This document shows, one piece after another, positions 1 through 7,031 of a DNA stretch of 8,332 nucleotides. A program made the position numbers and the translations under genes. Source of the DNA: Paracoccaceae bacterium. GTDB lineage: Bacteria; Pseudomonadota; Alphaproteobacteria; Rhodobacterales; Rhodobacteraceae. Position 1 is the stretch's first letter. Each line of letters opens with the position of its first letter. Under the pieces are notes generated by a model. It saw only the letters and a list, made by a program, of their open reading frames with translations. It was not told where the DNA came from and did not search any database. The stretch covers positions 1 through 8,332 of the forward strand of contig SLQN01000147.1 in NCBI GenBank assembly GCA_007131465.1. Reading direction: 5' to 3'.

Positions 1-21
1 CTTGCACGCCGGCCGGGCGCT

Positions 22-42
22 GCCTGTGCCTTTGGCACAGGC
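22..42 (-). terminator. Perfect hairpin just downstream of rimO
   Basis: A perfect 9-bp inverted repeat (GCCTGTGCC / GGCACAGGC) with a 3-nt loop lies five bases beyond the rimO stop codon. Its position suits a 3'-end or transcript-stabilising hairpin for the minus-strand genes. No T-run follows it on the minus strand, so it is not a canonical intrinsic terminator. It could act with Rho, or simply protect the 3' end. Confidence 0.4.
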
Positions 43-47
43 GCGGA

Positions 48-1430
48 TCACGGCTGGCGGATGATCTGGCCCCAGAGGTCGTATTCGCCCGCCTCGTCCA
101 CTTCGACCGTGACGATATCGCCCGGCCGCAGCCCTTCTGTCCCGTCATCGATGAACAGGTTACCGTCGATTTCAGGCGCATCCGCCTTGGTGCGGCAGGT
201 GGCAATGCCGTCGCTGTCGATTTCGTCCACGATGACGTCGAGCCGCAGGCCCACCTTTGCAGCGAGCTTGGCTTCGGAAATCGCCTGTGCCTTCTCCATG
301 AACCGTGCCCAGCGGTCGGCCTTCACGTCATCGGGCACATGGTCCGGCAGCGCGTTGGAGCGCGCGCCCTTCACGTCCTCGTACTGGAAACACCCCACAC
401 GGTCGAGTTGCGCCGCATCCAGCCAGTCAAGCAGGTGCTCGAATTCAGCCTCGGTCTCGCCCGGATAGCCGACAATGAAGGTCGAGCGTAGGGTGATATC
501 AGGGCAGATGCTGCGCCATTCGGCAATCCGGTCCAGCGTCTTTTCGCCCGCCGCAGGCCGCGCCATCCGGCGCAGGGTCTCGGGGTGGGAATGCTGGAAC
601 GGGATGTCCAGATAGGGCAGCACCAGCCCCTCGGCCATCAGCGGGATCAGATCGCGCACATGCGGATAGGGATAGATGTAATGCAGCCGCACCCATGCGC
701 CAAGACTGCCCAGATCGCGCGCGAGATCGGTAATATGGGCGCGGTGGCCCTGCGCTTCGGCGTGTTTGAGGTCCACCCCGTAGGCGGATGTGTCCTGGCT
801 GATCACCAGGAGTTCCTTCACCCCGGCGGCAACCAGGCGTTCAGCCTCGCGCAGCACCGCATGGGCCGGGCGCGAGACCAGCCGCCCACGCATGTCAGGG
901 ATGATGCAGAACTTGCACTTATGGTTGCAACCCTCTGAAATCTTGAGATAACTGAAATGGCGCGGTGTCAGGCTGACGCCAGATGCGGGCAGCAGGTCCA
1001 CGAACGGGTCGGGCTTGGGCGGGACGGCAGCATGCACGGCGTCAAGCACCTGTTCATATTGATGCGGCCCGGTCACGGCCAGCACCTTTGGATGCGCGCC
1101 GGTAATGTAGTCGGGATCTGCCCCCAGGCAGCCTGTCACGATTACGCGGCCATTCTCGGCTAGCGCCTCGCCAATGGCCTCAAGGCTCTCGGCCTTGGCG
1201 CTGTCCAGAAACCCGCAGGTGTTCACGATCACGGCGTCTGCACCGGCATAATCGGCCGACATGCAATAGCCTTCAGCGCGCAGCCTTGTCAGGATGCGTT
1301 CGCTGTCCACCAGCGCCTTGGGACAGCCCAGCGAGACCATGCCGATGGTGGGCTGGCCAGAACGGGGCGCGTCGCGCAACTGCGCGCGCGGGGCGATATC
1401 GGGGCGAAGATCGGGCGGATTTGCGGACAT
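48..1430 (-). CDS. rimO: Ribosomal protein S12 methylthiotransferase RimO
   Basis: This is a radical-SAM enzyme that adds a methylthio group to the conserved aspartate of ribosomal protein S12, acting in the cytoplasm. At 460 aa it has the usual family length. The N-terminal methylthiotransferase domain carries the three cluster-binding cysteines C36 (SLGCPK), C72 (NTCGF) and C101 (TGCLG). The radical-SAM motif CNHKCKFC follows at residues 168-175 (C168, C172, C175). A TRAM-like region of about 65 residues ends the protein. The SLGCPK...VNTCGF...[12 protein letters not shown]...IPDMRG signature separates RimO from MiaB. I chose the ATG at 1428-1430 because GGAG lies 12 nt upstream; the in-frame ATG 21 bases further out has no ribosome site and would add MLEYSAS. 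It lies 39 bp downstream of the flavoprotein gene on the same strand and is probably co-transcribed with it. Confidence 0.95.
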   Translation of the reverse strand: MSANPPDLRPDIAPRAQLRDAPRSGQPTIGMVSLGCPKALVDSERILTRLRAEGYCMSADYAGADAVIVNTCGFLDSAKAESLEAIGEALAENGRVIVTGCLGADPDYITGAHPKVLAVTGPHQYEQVLDAVHAAVPPKPDPFVDLLPASGVSLTPRHFSYLKISEGCNHKCKFCIIPDMRGRLVSRPAHAVLREAERLVAAGVKELLVISQDTSAYGVDLKHAEAQGHRAHITDLARDLGSLGAWVRLHYIYPYPHVRDLIPLMAEGLVLPYLDIPFQHSHPETLRRMARPAAGEKTLDRIAEWRSICPDITLRSTFIVGYPGETEAEFEHLLDWLDAAQLDRVGCFQYEDVKGARSNALPDHVPDDVKADRWARFMEKAQAISEAKLAAKVGLRLDVIVDEIDSDGIATCRTKADAPEIDGNLFIDDGTEGLRPGDIVTVEVDEAGEYDLWGQIIRQP

Positions 1431-1469
1431 GGACGCGCTATACTCCAGCATCAGGGGCGCGAAAAGCCC

Positions 1470-2645
1470 TTATGCGGTCTGCCTGCGCAGGAGGCTGCCG
1501 CCCAACCGACGTGCCAGACGAAACAGGACGCGCGTGCCGAGATCGGCGTAGTCCAGCTCTCCGGCCAGAAGCCGCAGATAGGTGCGGCTCATCGACGGGT
1601 TATGTGCAACGGCACGCGGGAAGATGGCCCTGACCGGACGCGCATAGATCAGCGCGCGAATCCGCCGCGCTGCATCGATTTCGCGGTGAACACAGGTAAG
1701 ATGGCGCTGGTAAGTGGTGAGGGCCGTGTCGGGCCGGCCTGCGGCCAGTGCCGCGACTGCCGCTTGGCCTGCAAACTGGCCCGACCGCATGGCCCAGCCA
1801 ATGCCTTCGCCGGTGATCGGGTCCACCAGCCCGGCGGCATCGCCTGCCAGCAGCACGCGTCCTGCCCCCGGCGTCTTGCGATATGTCCCGAAGGGCAGGA
1901 AAGCGCCCTTGCATCTGACTGGACCTGCGGCCGCCATGTCGGGGACATGGCGGGCCAGATAGCGGTTGAAATGCGTCTTCATGTCAGAGTTGCGGGCATG
2001 GATGCCGAAGACCCCCAGCGTGACTGATTTGTGCTTGGGAAAGACCCAGCCATAGCCCCAGTTGGCCGCGCCCAGATCGATCTCGGTTGTGGTGTCGGAG
2101 AACTGATTACGGTCCAGTTCCACTTCCAACCCGAAGCCGATTCGCGCCGGATCGAAAGCGCGTCCGAAGATCGCGCGGGCGACAAGACTGTTGGCCCCGT
2201 CCGCCCCGATGATGAGCGTGGCCTGCATGCGGCGACCATCGGCAAGGGTGACTTGCGCGGTCTCCGGGTCAAGCGCAGTGATGCGCACCGGAGCGAAAAC
2301 CTGCGCCCCGGCAGTGATGGCGAGGTGGTGCAGGCGGGCGTCAAAAGCCTGCCGCATGGTCATCTGGAAGGGGGGGAAGTTGTCCTGACAGGTTATGGCC
2401 TGCCCGCGAAAGGCAAGACGGACCCTGTCTGCCTCGAGGAACAGATCGCTGTCGGGGGCAAGGCCGAAGATTTCGTCCATATAGCGTGCAGCGCGCCCTG
2501 TGACAGCGCCACCGCACAGCTTGTCACGCGGGAAGGCGGATTTGTCCAGAAGTGCGACCGAGAGCCCGGCCTTTGCCGCGGTCATCGCGCTGGCGCTGCC
2601 TGCGGGGCCGGAACCGATGATGATCAGGTCGAATTTCAGCACCAT
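1470..2645 (-). CDS. Geranylgeranyl reductase family FAD-dependent oxidoreductase
   Basis: This 391-aa flavoprotein belongs to the geranylgeranyl-reductase branch of the PHBH-type oxidoreductases. It has an N-terminal Rossmann dinucleotide motif GSGPAG (residues 11-16) and the family signature PRDKLCGG (39-46). The 'DG' motif GADGANSLVAR spans about 147-157, and the FAD-ribityl 'GD' motif LLAGDAAGLVDPITGEGIG spans about 265-283. Relatives saturate isoprenoid chains (ChlP/BchP, archaeal lipid enzymes), but many bacterial members have no known substrate. No bacteriochlorophyll or carotenoid genes are visible here, so I do not call it bchP. The start ATG at 2643-2645 fits the AAGG nine bases upstream. 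The ATG six bases earlier would touch the ribosome site. It sits between the ImuA-like gene (96-bp gap) and rimO (39-bp gap), all on the same strand. Confidence 0.85.
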   Translation of the reverse strand: MVLKFDLIIIGSGPAGSASAMTAAKAGLSVALLDKSAFPRDKLCGGAVTGRAARYMDEIFGLAPDSDLFLEADRVRLAFRGQAITCQDNFPPFQMTMRQAFDARLHHLAITAGAQVFAPVRITALDPETAQVTLADGRRMQATLIIGADGANSLVARAIFGRAFDPARIGFGLEVELDRNQFSDTTTEIDLGAANWGYGWVFPKHKSVTLGVFGIHARNSDMKTHFNRYLARHVPDMAAAGPVRCKGAFLPFGTYRKTPGAGRVLLAGDAAGLVDPITGEGIGWAMRSGQFAGQAAVAALAAGRPDTALTTYQRHLTCVHREIDAARRIRALIYARPVRAIFPRAVAHNPSMSRTYLRLLAGELDYADLGTRVLFRLARRLGGSLLRRQTA

Positions 2646-2651
2646 GTGCAT

Positions 2652-2658
2652 CCACCTT
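2652..2658 (-). promoter_or_regulatory. Ribosome binding site that decides the flavoprotein start
   Basis: AAGGTGG on the minus strand directly abuts the first in-frame ATG (2649-2651), leaving no spacer. It stands 6 nt from the second ATG (2643-2645), with the AAGG core 9 nt away. The second ATG is therefore the likely start. Confidence 0.55.
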
Positions 2659-2741
2659 GGCCATGTGTGTCAGTTCATGATTTAACGCTGCTTGCAGGCG
2701 CTGGCCAGTTCTTTGCGCCATGCGATCCGGCTGTTTGGCGC

Positions 2742-3389
2742 TTATTGCGCCTGTGGAGCCGGAACAGCCGCAAGCCTGTGCGGCGCGTCCCCCCGGCCGG
2801 CGCTGATATGCCAGCAGGCGCTGGGGGCCATGCGCGCGCGCAGACGTTCCAGCCGCCATGCGGGCAGGATACCACTGCCGCGCCCCGTCATCGGGGGGCA
2901 GGGGGCCAGATGCCAGCGGCTTTCCACACCTGCGGCCCCGCCCCTTTCAGGCGTCAGGACCAGGCCCAGAAGCGTGGCATCGCGCCGGTGCGTGCGGCGG
3001 CGCGCAAGGCCCGCCTCGGCCGCCAGATGCAGGCGGCGCAGCGGTGTCAGTGCGGGTGGGGCGGCCAGTTCCATCACCACCAGCGCCACTGCGCCCGAGC
3101 GCAGCGCCTCCTCGGCGCAGCCCAGCGCCTCGGGGTCGCGCTGCGGGGTCAGGGTGATCAGCCCTTCCGGGCTGGCCCAGTCGCAAAGGCCCAGCGGGTG
3201 CAGATGTTCCATGCTCCAGCGCGGGCGTATCCAGATGACAGGCATCCCCGCAGGCAGCCCGGCCATGACCCAGACTGCAAGCATGCGCCGGGCAGGCCCG
3301 CAAAACTCATGCGCGCGCCCGGCCTGAAGGGTCAGGATATCGCCCAGCAGGGCGGGGGCGGTGTCCGTCTTGGCGGCAAGGGCTTGCAT
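2742..3389 (-). CDS. ImuA-like, RecA-fold SOS protein (solitary)
   Basis: I recognise this 215-aa protein as ImuA-like by its order of motifs. A degenerate P-loop region (AHEFCGPARRMLAVWVMAGL, residues 26-45) lacks the GK[ST] of a true Walker A. A buried strand PVIWI (50-54) follows, then EEALRSGAVALVVMEL (93-108) aligned with the Walker B area, LTPLRRLHLAAEAG (114-127), and the C-terminal AWRLERLRAR block (177-186). ImuA proteins work with ImuB and the polymerase DnaE2 in damage-induced mutagenesis, but neither gene is next to it here. The promoter holds a perfect LexA box, supporting an SOS role. I chose the ATG at 3387-3389 because AGGA lies nine bases upstream. The outer ATG (3411-3413) lies in the -10/operator region, and a GTG at 3390-3392 is also possible. 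Longer open frames on the opposite strand are shadows. Family assignment is from pattern recognition only. Confidence 0.7.
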   Translation of the reverse strand: MQALAAKTDTAPALLGDILTLQAGRAHEFCGPARRMLAVWVMAGLPAGMPVIWIRPRWSMEHLHPLGLCDWASPEGLITLTPQRDPEALGCAEEALRSGAVALVVMELAAPPALTPLRRLHLAAEAGLARRRTHRRDATLLGLVLTPERGGAAGVESRWHLAPCPPMTGRGSGILPAWRLERLRARMAPSACWHISAGRGDAPHRLAAVPAPQAQ

Positions 3390-3396
3390 CACATAT

Positions 3397-3411
3397 GTTC
3401 CTGTTTTGTTC
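3397..3411 (-). promoter_or_regulatory. LexA operator (SOS box), GAAC-N7-GAAC
   Basis: The minus strand reads GAACAAAACAGGAAC (GTTC-N7-GTTC on the plus strand). This is an exact match to the alphaproteobacterial LexA direct-repeat operator. It lies 7 bases upstream of the chosen ImuA-like start codon and directly next to a good -10 box, so LexA bound here would block transcription initiation. A chance match of eight fixed bases is uncommon in a window this size, and its position makes chance unlikely. Confidence 0.85.
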
Positions 3412-3439
3412 ATGATACCATATCCCGGACTTCATGCAA
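3412..3439 (-). promoter_or_regulatory. Predicted sigma-70-type promoter of the ImuA-like gene
   Basis: On the minus strand, TTGCAT (3434-3439) is followed after 16 bases by TATCAT (3412-3417), a 5/6 match to the -10 consensus. The -35 is weak (3/6). The -10 directly abuts the LexA box, so transcription should start inside the operator and give a leader of roughly 15 bases. This agrees with the internal ATG start. Confidence 0.5.
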
Positions 3440-3445
3440 GCCCGG
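3425..3445. repeat. Imperfect dyad in the divergent promoter region
   Basis: CCGGACTT and AAGCCCGG form a 7/8 inverted repeat with a 5-base spacer, followed by TTTT on the plus strand. It overlaps the predicted -35 of the ImuA-like gene. It could be a second protein-binding site or a weak plus-strand hairpin. No plus-strand gene ends just before it, so a terminator role is doubtful. Confidence 0.3.
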
Positions 3446-3472
3446 TTTTGTGTGGCCGCGAGATCGGATTGT

Positions 3473-3501
3473 CTGATAGATGTTCCGACAGAAGTGAAAA
3501 T
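3473..3501 (+). promoter_or_regulatory. Possible promoter of the I78 lipoprotein gene
   Basis: CTGATA (3473-3478) and GAAAAT (3496-3501) are separated by 17 bases, each matching four of six consensus positions. It would give a leader of about 20 bases before the start at 3528. An imperfect dyad (TGTCTGAT...TTCCGACA, 3470-3490, six of eight pairs) overlaps the -35 and may be an operator. Both calls are weak. Confidence 0.3.
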
Positions 3502-3527
3502 AACATGACCCCTGCAAGGAGGGTGCG

Positions 3528-3797
3528 ATGAAACCCATGTTGATACTGGCCGCCGTGATGGTCCTCGCGGCCTGCCAGCGTGATCCTGGCCCGGATGCCG
3601 ACCCGCCGCTTGCCTGCGGCGCAGGCGCAATGCAGTCCCTTGTCGGCCAGCCGCTGGCGGCGGTGGATCGCGCGACGCTGCAACAGCCCTACCGGATCAT
3701 CGGCCCCGACATGGCCGTAACGATGGACTGGAACCCGGAGCGGTTGAACGTGGAGCATGACGCAGCCCGGACGATCACGCGCATTTCCTGTGGCTGA
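3528..3797 (+). CDS. I78-family peptidase inhibitor, lipoprotein
   Basis: This 89-aa protein begins with a lipoprotein signal peptide: a short basic start, a hydrophobic stretch and the lipobox LAAC with the lipidated cysteine at C16. Residue +2 is Gln, not Asp, which favours outer-membrane sorting in the E. coli scheme. The mature part matches the I78 inhibitor domain, ending in the characteristic block PYRIIGPDMAVTMDWNPERL (54-73), then LNVEHDA and RISCG. C30 and C88 could form a disulfide. Family members inhibit serine proteases, so a periplasmic or surface role protecting the envelope is plausible; the target is unknown. A strong ribosome site AAGGAGGG (3516-3523) lies four bases before the ATG. 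The gene is divergent from the ImuA-like gene and sits 70 bp before the Tas-type reductase. Confidence 0.85.
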   Translation: MKPMLILAAVMVLAACQRDPGPDADPPLACGAGAMQSLVGQPLAAVDRATLQQPYRIIGPDMAVTMDWNPERLNVEHDAARTITRISCG

Positions 3798-3806
3798 AAT
3801 CGTGGC

Positions 3807-3822
3807 TTTCCCTGACGGGAAA
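3807..3822 (+). terminator. Short hairpin after the I78 lipoprotein gene
   Basis: TTTCCC and GGGAAA form a perfect 6-bp stem with a TGAC tetraloop, ten bases after the I78 gene stop. It is followed by TCCGTTTAAGTT, a poor T-tract. It may attenuate read-through into the aldo/keto reductase gene, but the stem is short and the tract broken, so this is tentative. Confidence 0.3.
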
Positions 3823-3867
3823 TCCGTTTAAGTTGCGCGCGACAGGATCAAAGCCAGGGGAAAGCAG

Positions 3868-4908
3868 ATGCATAAACTCAAGCTCGGGCAGTCTGATCTG
3901 ATGGTGTCGGGCTATTGCCTGGGAACCATGACTTTCGGCACGCAGACGGACGAGGCCGATGCCCATCGCCAACTCGACATGGCGCAGGAAGCCGGGGTAA
4001 ATTTCCTTGATGCCGCCGAAATGTATCCGGTAAATCCGGTGCGGCTGGAGACCGCTGGAGAGACCGAGGCCATCATCGGACGCTGGATCGCCAGCCGCAA
4101 ACCCGCCGACATGGTGGTTGCGACCAAGATCACCGGGGCGGGGTCGAATGCGGTCAAGGATGGTGCGCCGATAACGCCTGCGCGGATGCGCACGGCAATC
4201 GAGGCTTCGCTGCGCCGGTTGCAGGTGGAGTGCATCGACATCTACCAGTTGCACTGGCCCAATCGCGGGTCGTATCATTTCCGCAAGAACTGGACCTTTG
4301 CGCCCACGCGGCAAGGTCGCGCCGAAATCGTGGCGGATATGCGCGCGACACTTGTTTGCGCGCAGGAGTTGATAGCCGAAGGCAAGCTGCGCCACATCGC
4401 GGTCTCGAACGAATCAGCCTGGGGGCTGACGACGTGGCTGAACCTCGCGGAACGCGACGGCCTGCCGCGAATGCTGACCCTACAGAACGAATATTCGCTG
4501 CTGTGCCGTCAATTCGACACTGATCTTGCCGAAACCTGCGTGATCGAGGATGTTCCGCTGCTGGCCTATACGCCGCTGGCGGCAGGGCTGCTGACAGGCA
4601 AATATGCGGGCAATGTGACGCCCGAAGGATCGCGCCGCGCCCGTAGCCCGGACTTGGGCGGACGGATCACCGGGCGCGTGTTCGAGGCGGTTTCGGGGTA
4701 TCTGGCGATTGCCCATGAATTCGGGCTGGACCCGGTGCATTTGGCCGTCGAATGGACCCGCACCCGCCCTGCGACCACCCTGCCGATCATCGGGGCGACA
4801 GATTCCGCGCAACTGGCGCATCTGCTGGCGGGCATGGATACCGGCATCAGCGACGAGGTGAAGTCCGCAATCGACCAGTTGCATCGCGCAATGCCAATGG
4901 TGTTCTGA
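3868..4908 (+). CDS. tas: Tas-like aldo/keto reductase
   Basis: This 346-aa NADPH-type aldo/keto reductase resembles E. coli Tas in length and in blocks I recall: LGTMTFGTQTDEADAHRQLD, DAAEMYPV, and the YQLHWP...GKLRHIAVSNE...LQNEYSLL series. The (beta/alpha)8 catalytic tetrad is complete: D48, Y53, K87 and H129. The cofactor-binding end is visible as LLAYTPLAAGLLTGKY and the later PIIGATDSAQL. Tas in E. coli suppresses a tyrosine auxotrophy under starvation, but the physiological substrate is unclear, so only the reductase class is firm. The ATG has an upstream AGGGGAAAG (3856-3864). The HAD phosphatase gene begins 47 bp downstream on the same strand, and the two are probably co-transcribed. 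Confidence 0.85.
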   Translation: MHKLKLGQSDLMVSGYCLGTMTFGTQTDEADAHRQLDMAQEAGVNFLDAAEMYPVNPVRLETAGETEAIIGRWIASRKPADMVVATKITGAGSNAVKDGAPITPARMRTAIEASLRRLQVECIDIYQLHWPNRGSYHFRKNWTFAPTRQGRAEIVADMRATLVCAQELIAEGKLRHIAVSNESAWGLTTWLNLAERDGLPRMLTLQNEYSLLCRQFDTDLAETCVIEDVPLLAYTPLAAGLLTGKYAGNVTPEGSRRARSPDLGGRITGRVFEAVSGYLAIAHEFGLDPVHLAVEWTRTRPATTLPIIGATDSAQLAHLLAGMDTGISDEVKSAIDQLHRAMPMVF

Positions 4909-4955
4909 GGGATGGTCGCGCGGGTCCGGAGCGGCGCGCAGGGTCAGGAAAAGGT

Positions 4956-5654
4956 ATGACATTCACACAGATCCGCGCTGTCCTGTTCGACAAGGACGGA
5001 ACCTTGTTCGACTTTGCCGCCAGTTGGTCGGGCTGGGCCGCGCGTTTGCTGGCGGAGTTGTCCGAGGGCAATGGCGCGCGCGCGCGTGTCCTTGGCGACG
5101 CGATCGGGTTCGATTTCAACGCTGGCCGGTTCGAGCCGACTTCGCCTGTGATTGCAGGCACGCTGGAGGAGGCCGCGGACCTGATGCACCCGCATCTGCC
5201 GGATATGCCTCGCGCGCGCCTCATCGCGCGCTTGATCGGCAGCGCCGAGGCAGCGCAAATGGTCCCGCCCGTGCCGCTTGCCCCTCTGCTTGGCGGGCTT
5301 CAGGCGCGCGGGCTCGTTCTGGGGGTTGCCACCAATGACGCCGAATCAGCCGCGCATGCGCATCTGCGCGCCGCCGGCATAACCGCACATTTTGCCCATG
5401 TGCTGGGCTATGACAGCGGCTACACCCCCAAACCCGCGCCCGACATGCTGCTGGGCTTTGCCGCCCGCGCCGGGCTGAAGCCGCAAAGCGTGGTGATGGT
5501 GGGCGACAGCACCCATGACCTGATTGCTGGGCGCGCGGCGGGGATGCCCACCATCGGGGTTCTGACGGGCCTTGCCACGCGCGGCCAGCTTGCCCCCCAT
5601 GCCGATCTTGTGCTGCCCGATATCGGCCATCTGCCTGCGGTGCTGGCCGGATAG
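4956..5654 (+). CDS. HAD-superfamily hydrolase, phosphoglycolate-phosphatase-like
   Basis: This 232-aa cytoplasmic phosphatase has all four HAD motifs. Motif I is DKDGTL, with nucleophile D12 and acid/base D14. Motif II is GVATND (T126, N127), motif III is K159 in TPKPAPD, and motif IV is GDSTHD (D184, D188) followed by LIAGRAAGMPTIGV. An alpha-helical cap of about 85 residues lies between motifs I and II, as in the Gph-like subfamily IA. The substrate is unknown. The frame stays open 68 codons upstream, but that part lies inside the aldo/keto reductase gene and looks like shadow coding. The ATG at 4956-4958 follows AGGAAAAGG and immediately precedes the nucleophile strand. It converges on dtd with 5 bp between stop codons and no strong terminator. 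Confidence 0.88.
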   Translation: MTFTQIRAVLFDKDGTLFDFAASWSGWAARLLAELSEGNGARARVLGDAIGFDFNAGRFEPTSPVIAGTLEEAADLMHPHLPDMPRARLIARLIGSAEAAQMVPPVPLAPLLGGLQARGLVLGVATNDAESAAHAHLRAAGITAHFAHVLGYDSGYTPKPAPDMLLGFAARAGLKPQSVVMVGDSTHDLIAGRAAGMPTIGVLTGLATRGQLAPHADLVLPDIGHLPAVLAG

Positions 5655-5659
5655 GGGCG

Positions 5660-6103
5660 CTACGCCGCAGTATCGAGCCAGATCGTCACCGGCCCGTCAT
5701 TGACCAGATGCACAGCCATCTCGGCCCCGAAGCGCCCGGTTTCAACACCCACCCCAAGCCCGCGCAGCGTGGCCGCGAAATGCAGATACAGCCGTTCGCC
5801 CTCAACCGGGGCGGCAGCGGTGGAAAAGCCGGGGCGGTTGCCGCTGCGCGTGTCGGCGGCCAGCGTGAACTGGCTGACCACCAGCGCGCCGCCGCCCGTA
5901 TCCTTCAACGCAAGGTTCATCTTGCCAGCAGCGTCGCGGAAGATGCGCAGCTTGTGTATTTTTGCCGCAAGCGCCTCGGCCCCGGCCTCGGTATCGCCCT
6001 GCATCGCGCAGACAAGGATCATCAGGCCCGGCCCGCACTGGCCGAGCGTTTCGCCCGCCACCTCGACCCGCGCCATCTGCACCCGCTGCACAAGCGCGCG
6101 CAT
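5660..6103 (-). CDS. dtd: D-aminoacyl-tRNA deacylase
   Basis: Dtd hydrolyses D-amino acids (and mischarged glycine) from tRNA, protecting translation. The 147-aa length is typical. Visible signatures are the start MRALVQRV, the active-site block SQFTLAADT (77-85) with T80, and the C-terminal NDGPVT (135-140), whose Gly-Pro pair is the cross-subunit cis-proline motif that reads chirality. It works as a cytoplasmic homodimer. Its ATG shares one base with the TGA of the upstream sugar kinase (TGATG), so translational coupling is likely and there is no room for a separate promoter between them. It is the last gene of the minus-strand block and runs tail to tail against the HAD gene. Confidence 0.95.
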   Translation of the reverse strand: MRALVQRVQMARVEVAGETLGQCGPGLMILVCAMQGDTEAGAEALAAKIHKLRIFRDAAGKMNLALKDTGGGALVVSQFTLAADTRSGNRPGFSTAAAPVEGERLYLHFAATLRGLGVGVETGRFGAEMAVHLVNDGPVTIWLDTAA

Positions 6104-7020
6104 CAGATCTCGCGCGCCCAGGGCGGGTTCGCGCCCGCGCGCGACACGGTCACGGCAGCAGCACGCACGCCAAGTTGCAGCGCCGCGCCCAGCGTTGCGG
6201 GGTCCAGCCCGGCAAGCCCGGGTTTCGTCAGGGCCCCGGCCTGCGACAGCCCGGCCAGAAACCCCGCATTGAACGTATCGCCCGCGCCGACCGTATCGAC
6301 CACCGTGACCGGGGTCGCGACAGCCTGTGTCGTGCCTTGCGCCGTGAAGGCCCGCGCGCCTTTCGCGCCTTCCGTGATCACCACGATCGCAGGGCCCTGG
6401 GCGCGCACCCGGTCCGCCAGCATGGCGATATCGCCCGCGCCCATCAGCCAGTGCAGGTCCTCGTCCGACAGTTTCACGATGTCGCAGCGCGCAATCAGAC
6501 CCGCCAGCCGGGCGCGGTAAGCCGCTTCATCGCGGATGAAGTCGGGGCGGATATTCGGGTCGCACATCACCACCCGCGCGCCCGCGCGCGCGGCAAGTGT
6601 GGCAAAAGCATCCGCGCAGGGCGCCCCCACCAGCGAGATACCGCCCAGAAACAGCGTTGTCACAGACGGGGGCAGGTCCGGCAGTTCGGCCTCGGTCAGC
6701 CCGCGCAAGGCCGTGCCCGTGTCATAGAAGGCATAGCGCGCCTGCCCATCCTCCAACGTCACGAAGGCCAGTGTGCAGGGCCGGTCCACGCCCGGCGACA
6801 GGCTGTGATCGACCTCGGACGCCGCCAGCGCCGCGCGCAGCTTTGCGCCGAACAGGTCATCCGATAGCGGGCAGAAGAACCCGGTCGCCACCCCCAGCCG
6901 CCCCAGTGCGATGGCGGTGTTGAACACGGCCCCGCCCGGATAGGGCGCGAAACACGCCTCTCCTTGCGCGCTCTCGCGCGGCAGCATGTCGATCAGCGCT
7001 TCGCCCGCGCACAGGATCAT
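6103..7020 (-). CDS. PfkB-family carbohydrate kinase, fructokinase-like
   Basis: This 305-aa ribokinase/PfkB-fold sugar kinase phosphorylates a sugar with ATP in the cytoplasm. It begins with the substrate strand [11 protein letters not shown]. The PfkB N-terminal signature lies around [16 protein letters not shown] (28-43). It has DPNIRPDF (154-161), common in fructokinases and 2-keto-3-deoxygluconate kinases. The C-terminal signature [16 protein letters not shown] (242-257) holds the anion hole and the catalytic base D248. The fructokinase assignment is the most likely, but no sugar transporter or regulator is nearby to confirm it. A very strong ribosome site AAGGGGGG (7025-7032) overlaps the stop codon of the zinc-ribbon gene, 11 bases upstream. 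The stop overlaps dtd, making zinc-ribbon gene, kinase and dtd one probable transcript. Confidence 0.88.
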   Translation of the reverse strand: MILCAGEALIDMLPRESAQGEACFAPYPGGAVFNTAIALGRLGVATGFFCPLSDDLFGAKLRAALAASEVDHSLSPGVDRPCTLAFVTLEDGQARYAFYDTGTALRGLTEAELPDLPPSVTTLFLGGISLVGAPCADAFATLAARAGARVVMCDPNIRPDFIRDEAAYRARLAGLIARCDIVKLSDEDLHWLMGAGDIAMLADRVRAQGPAIVVITEGAKGARAFTAQGTTQAVATPVTVVDTVGAGDTFNAGFLAGLSQAGALTKPGLAGLDPATLGAALQLGVRAAAVTVSRAGANPPWAREI

Positions 7021-7031
7021 CGCGCCCCCCT

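Noticed and set aside
2031..3476. A 481-codon open frame on the plus strand across the flavoprotein and ImuA-like genes
   Set aside because: It is antisense to two genes with recognisable family motifs, its translation shows no domain, and it runs across the intergenic gap and promoter. Long antisense frames are expected in GC-rich DNA.
3307..3758. Minus-strand frames across the divergent promoter region and the I78 gene
   Set aside because: No motifs, they cross the LexA box region, and the opposite strand carries a lipoprotein with a clear lipobox, I78 signature and strong ribosome site.
4752..4955. 68-codon N-terminal extension of the HAD phosphatase
   Set aside because: It lies mostly inside the aldo/keto reductase gene in another frame and has no HAD similarity. 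The ATG at 4956 has a ribosome site and is followed directly by the motif I strand.
5074..5089. 16-base alternating purine-pyrimidine GC tract (Z-DNA potential)
   Set aside because: It encodes Ala-Arg repeats within the HAD gene cap region, and similar tracts recur across the window. Explained by GC-rich codon use.
5656..5666. GGCG-CTA-CGCC mini-hairpin between the convergent HAD and dtd stops
   Set aside because: Only 4 bp with a 3-base loop and no T-run on either strand. Too weak to call a bidirectional terminator.
5708..6867. Long plus-strand frames opposite dtd and the sugar kinase
   Set aside because: The predicted proteins are low-complexity and rich in Arg, Ala and Pro, with no motifs. 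The opposite strand encodes clear Dtd and PfkB proteins.
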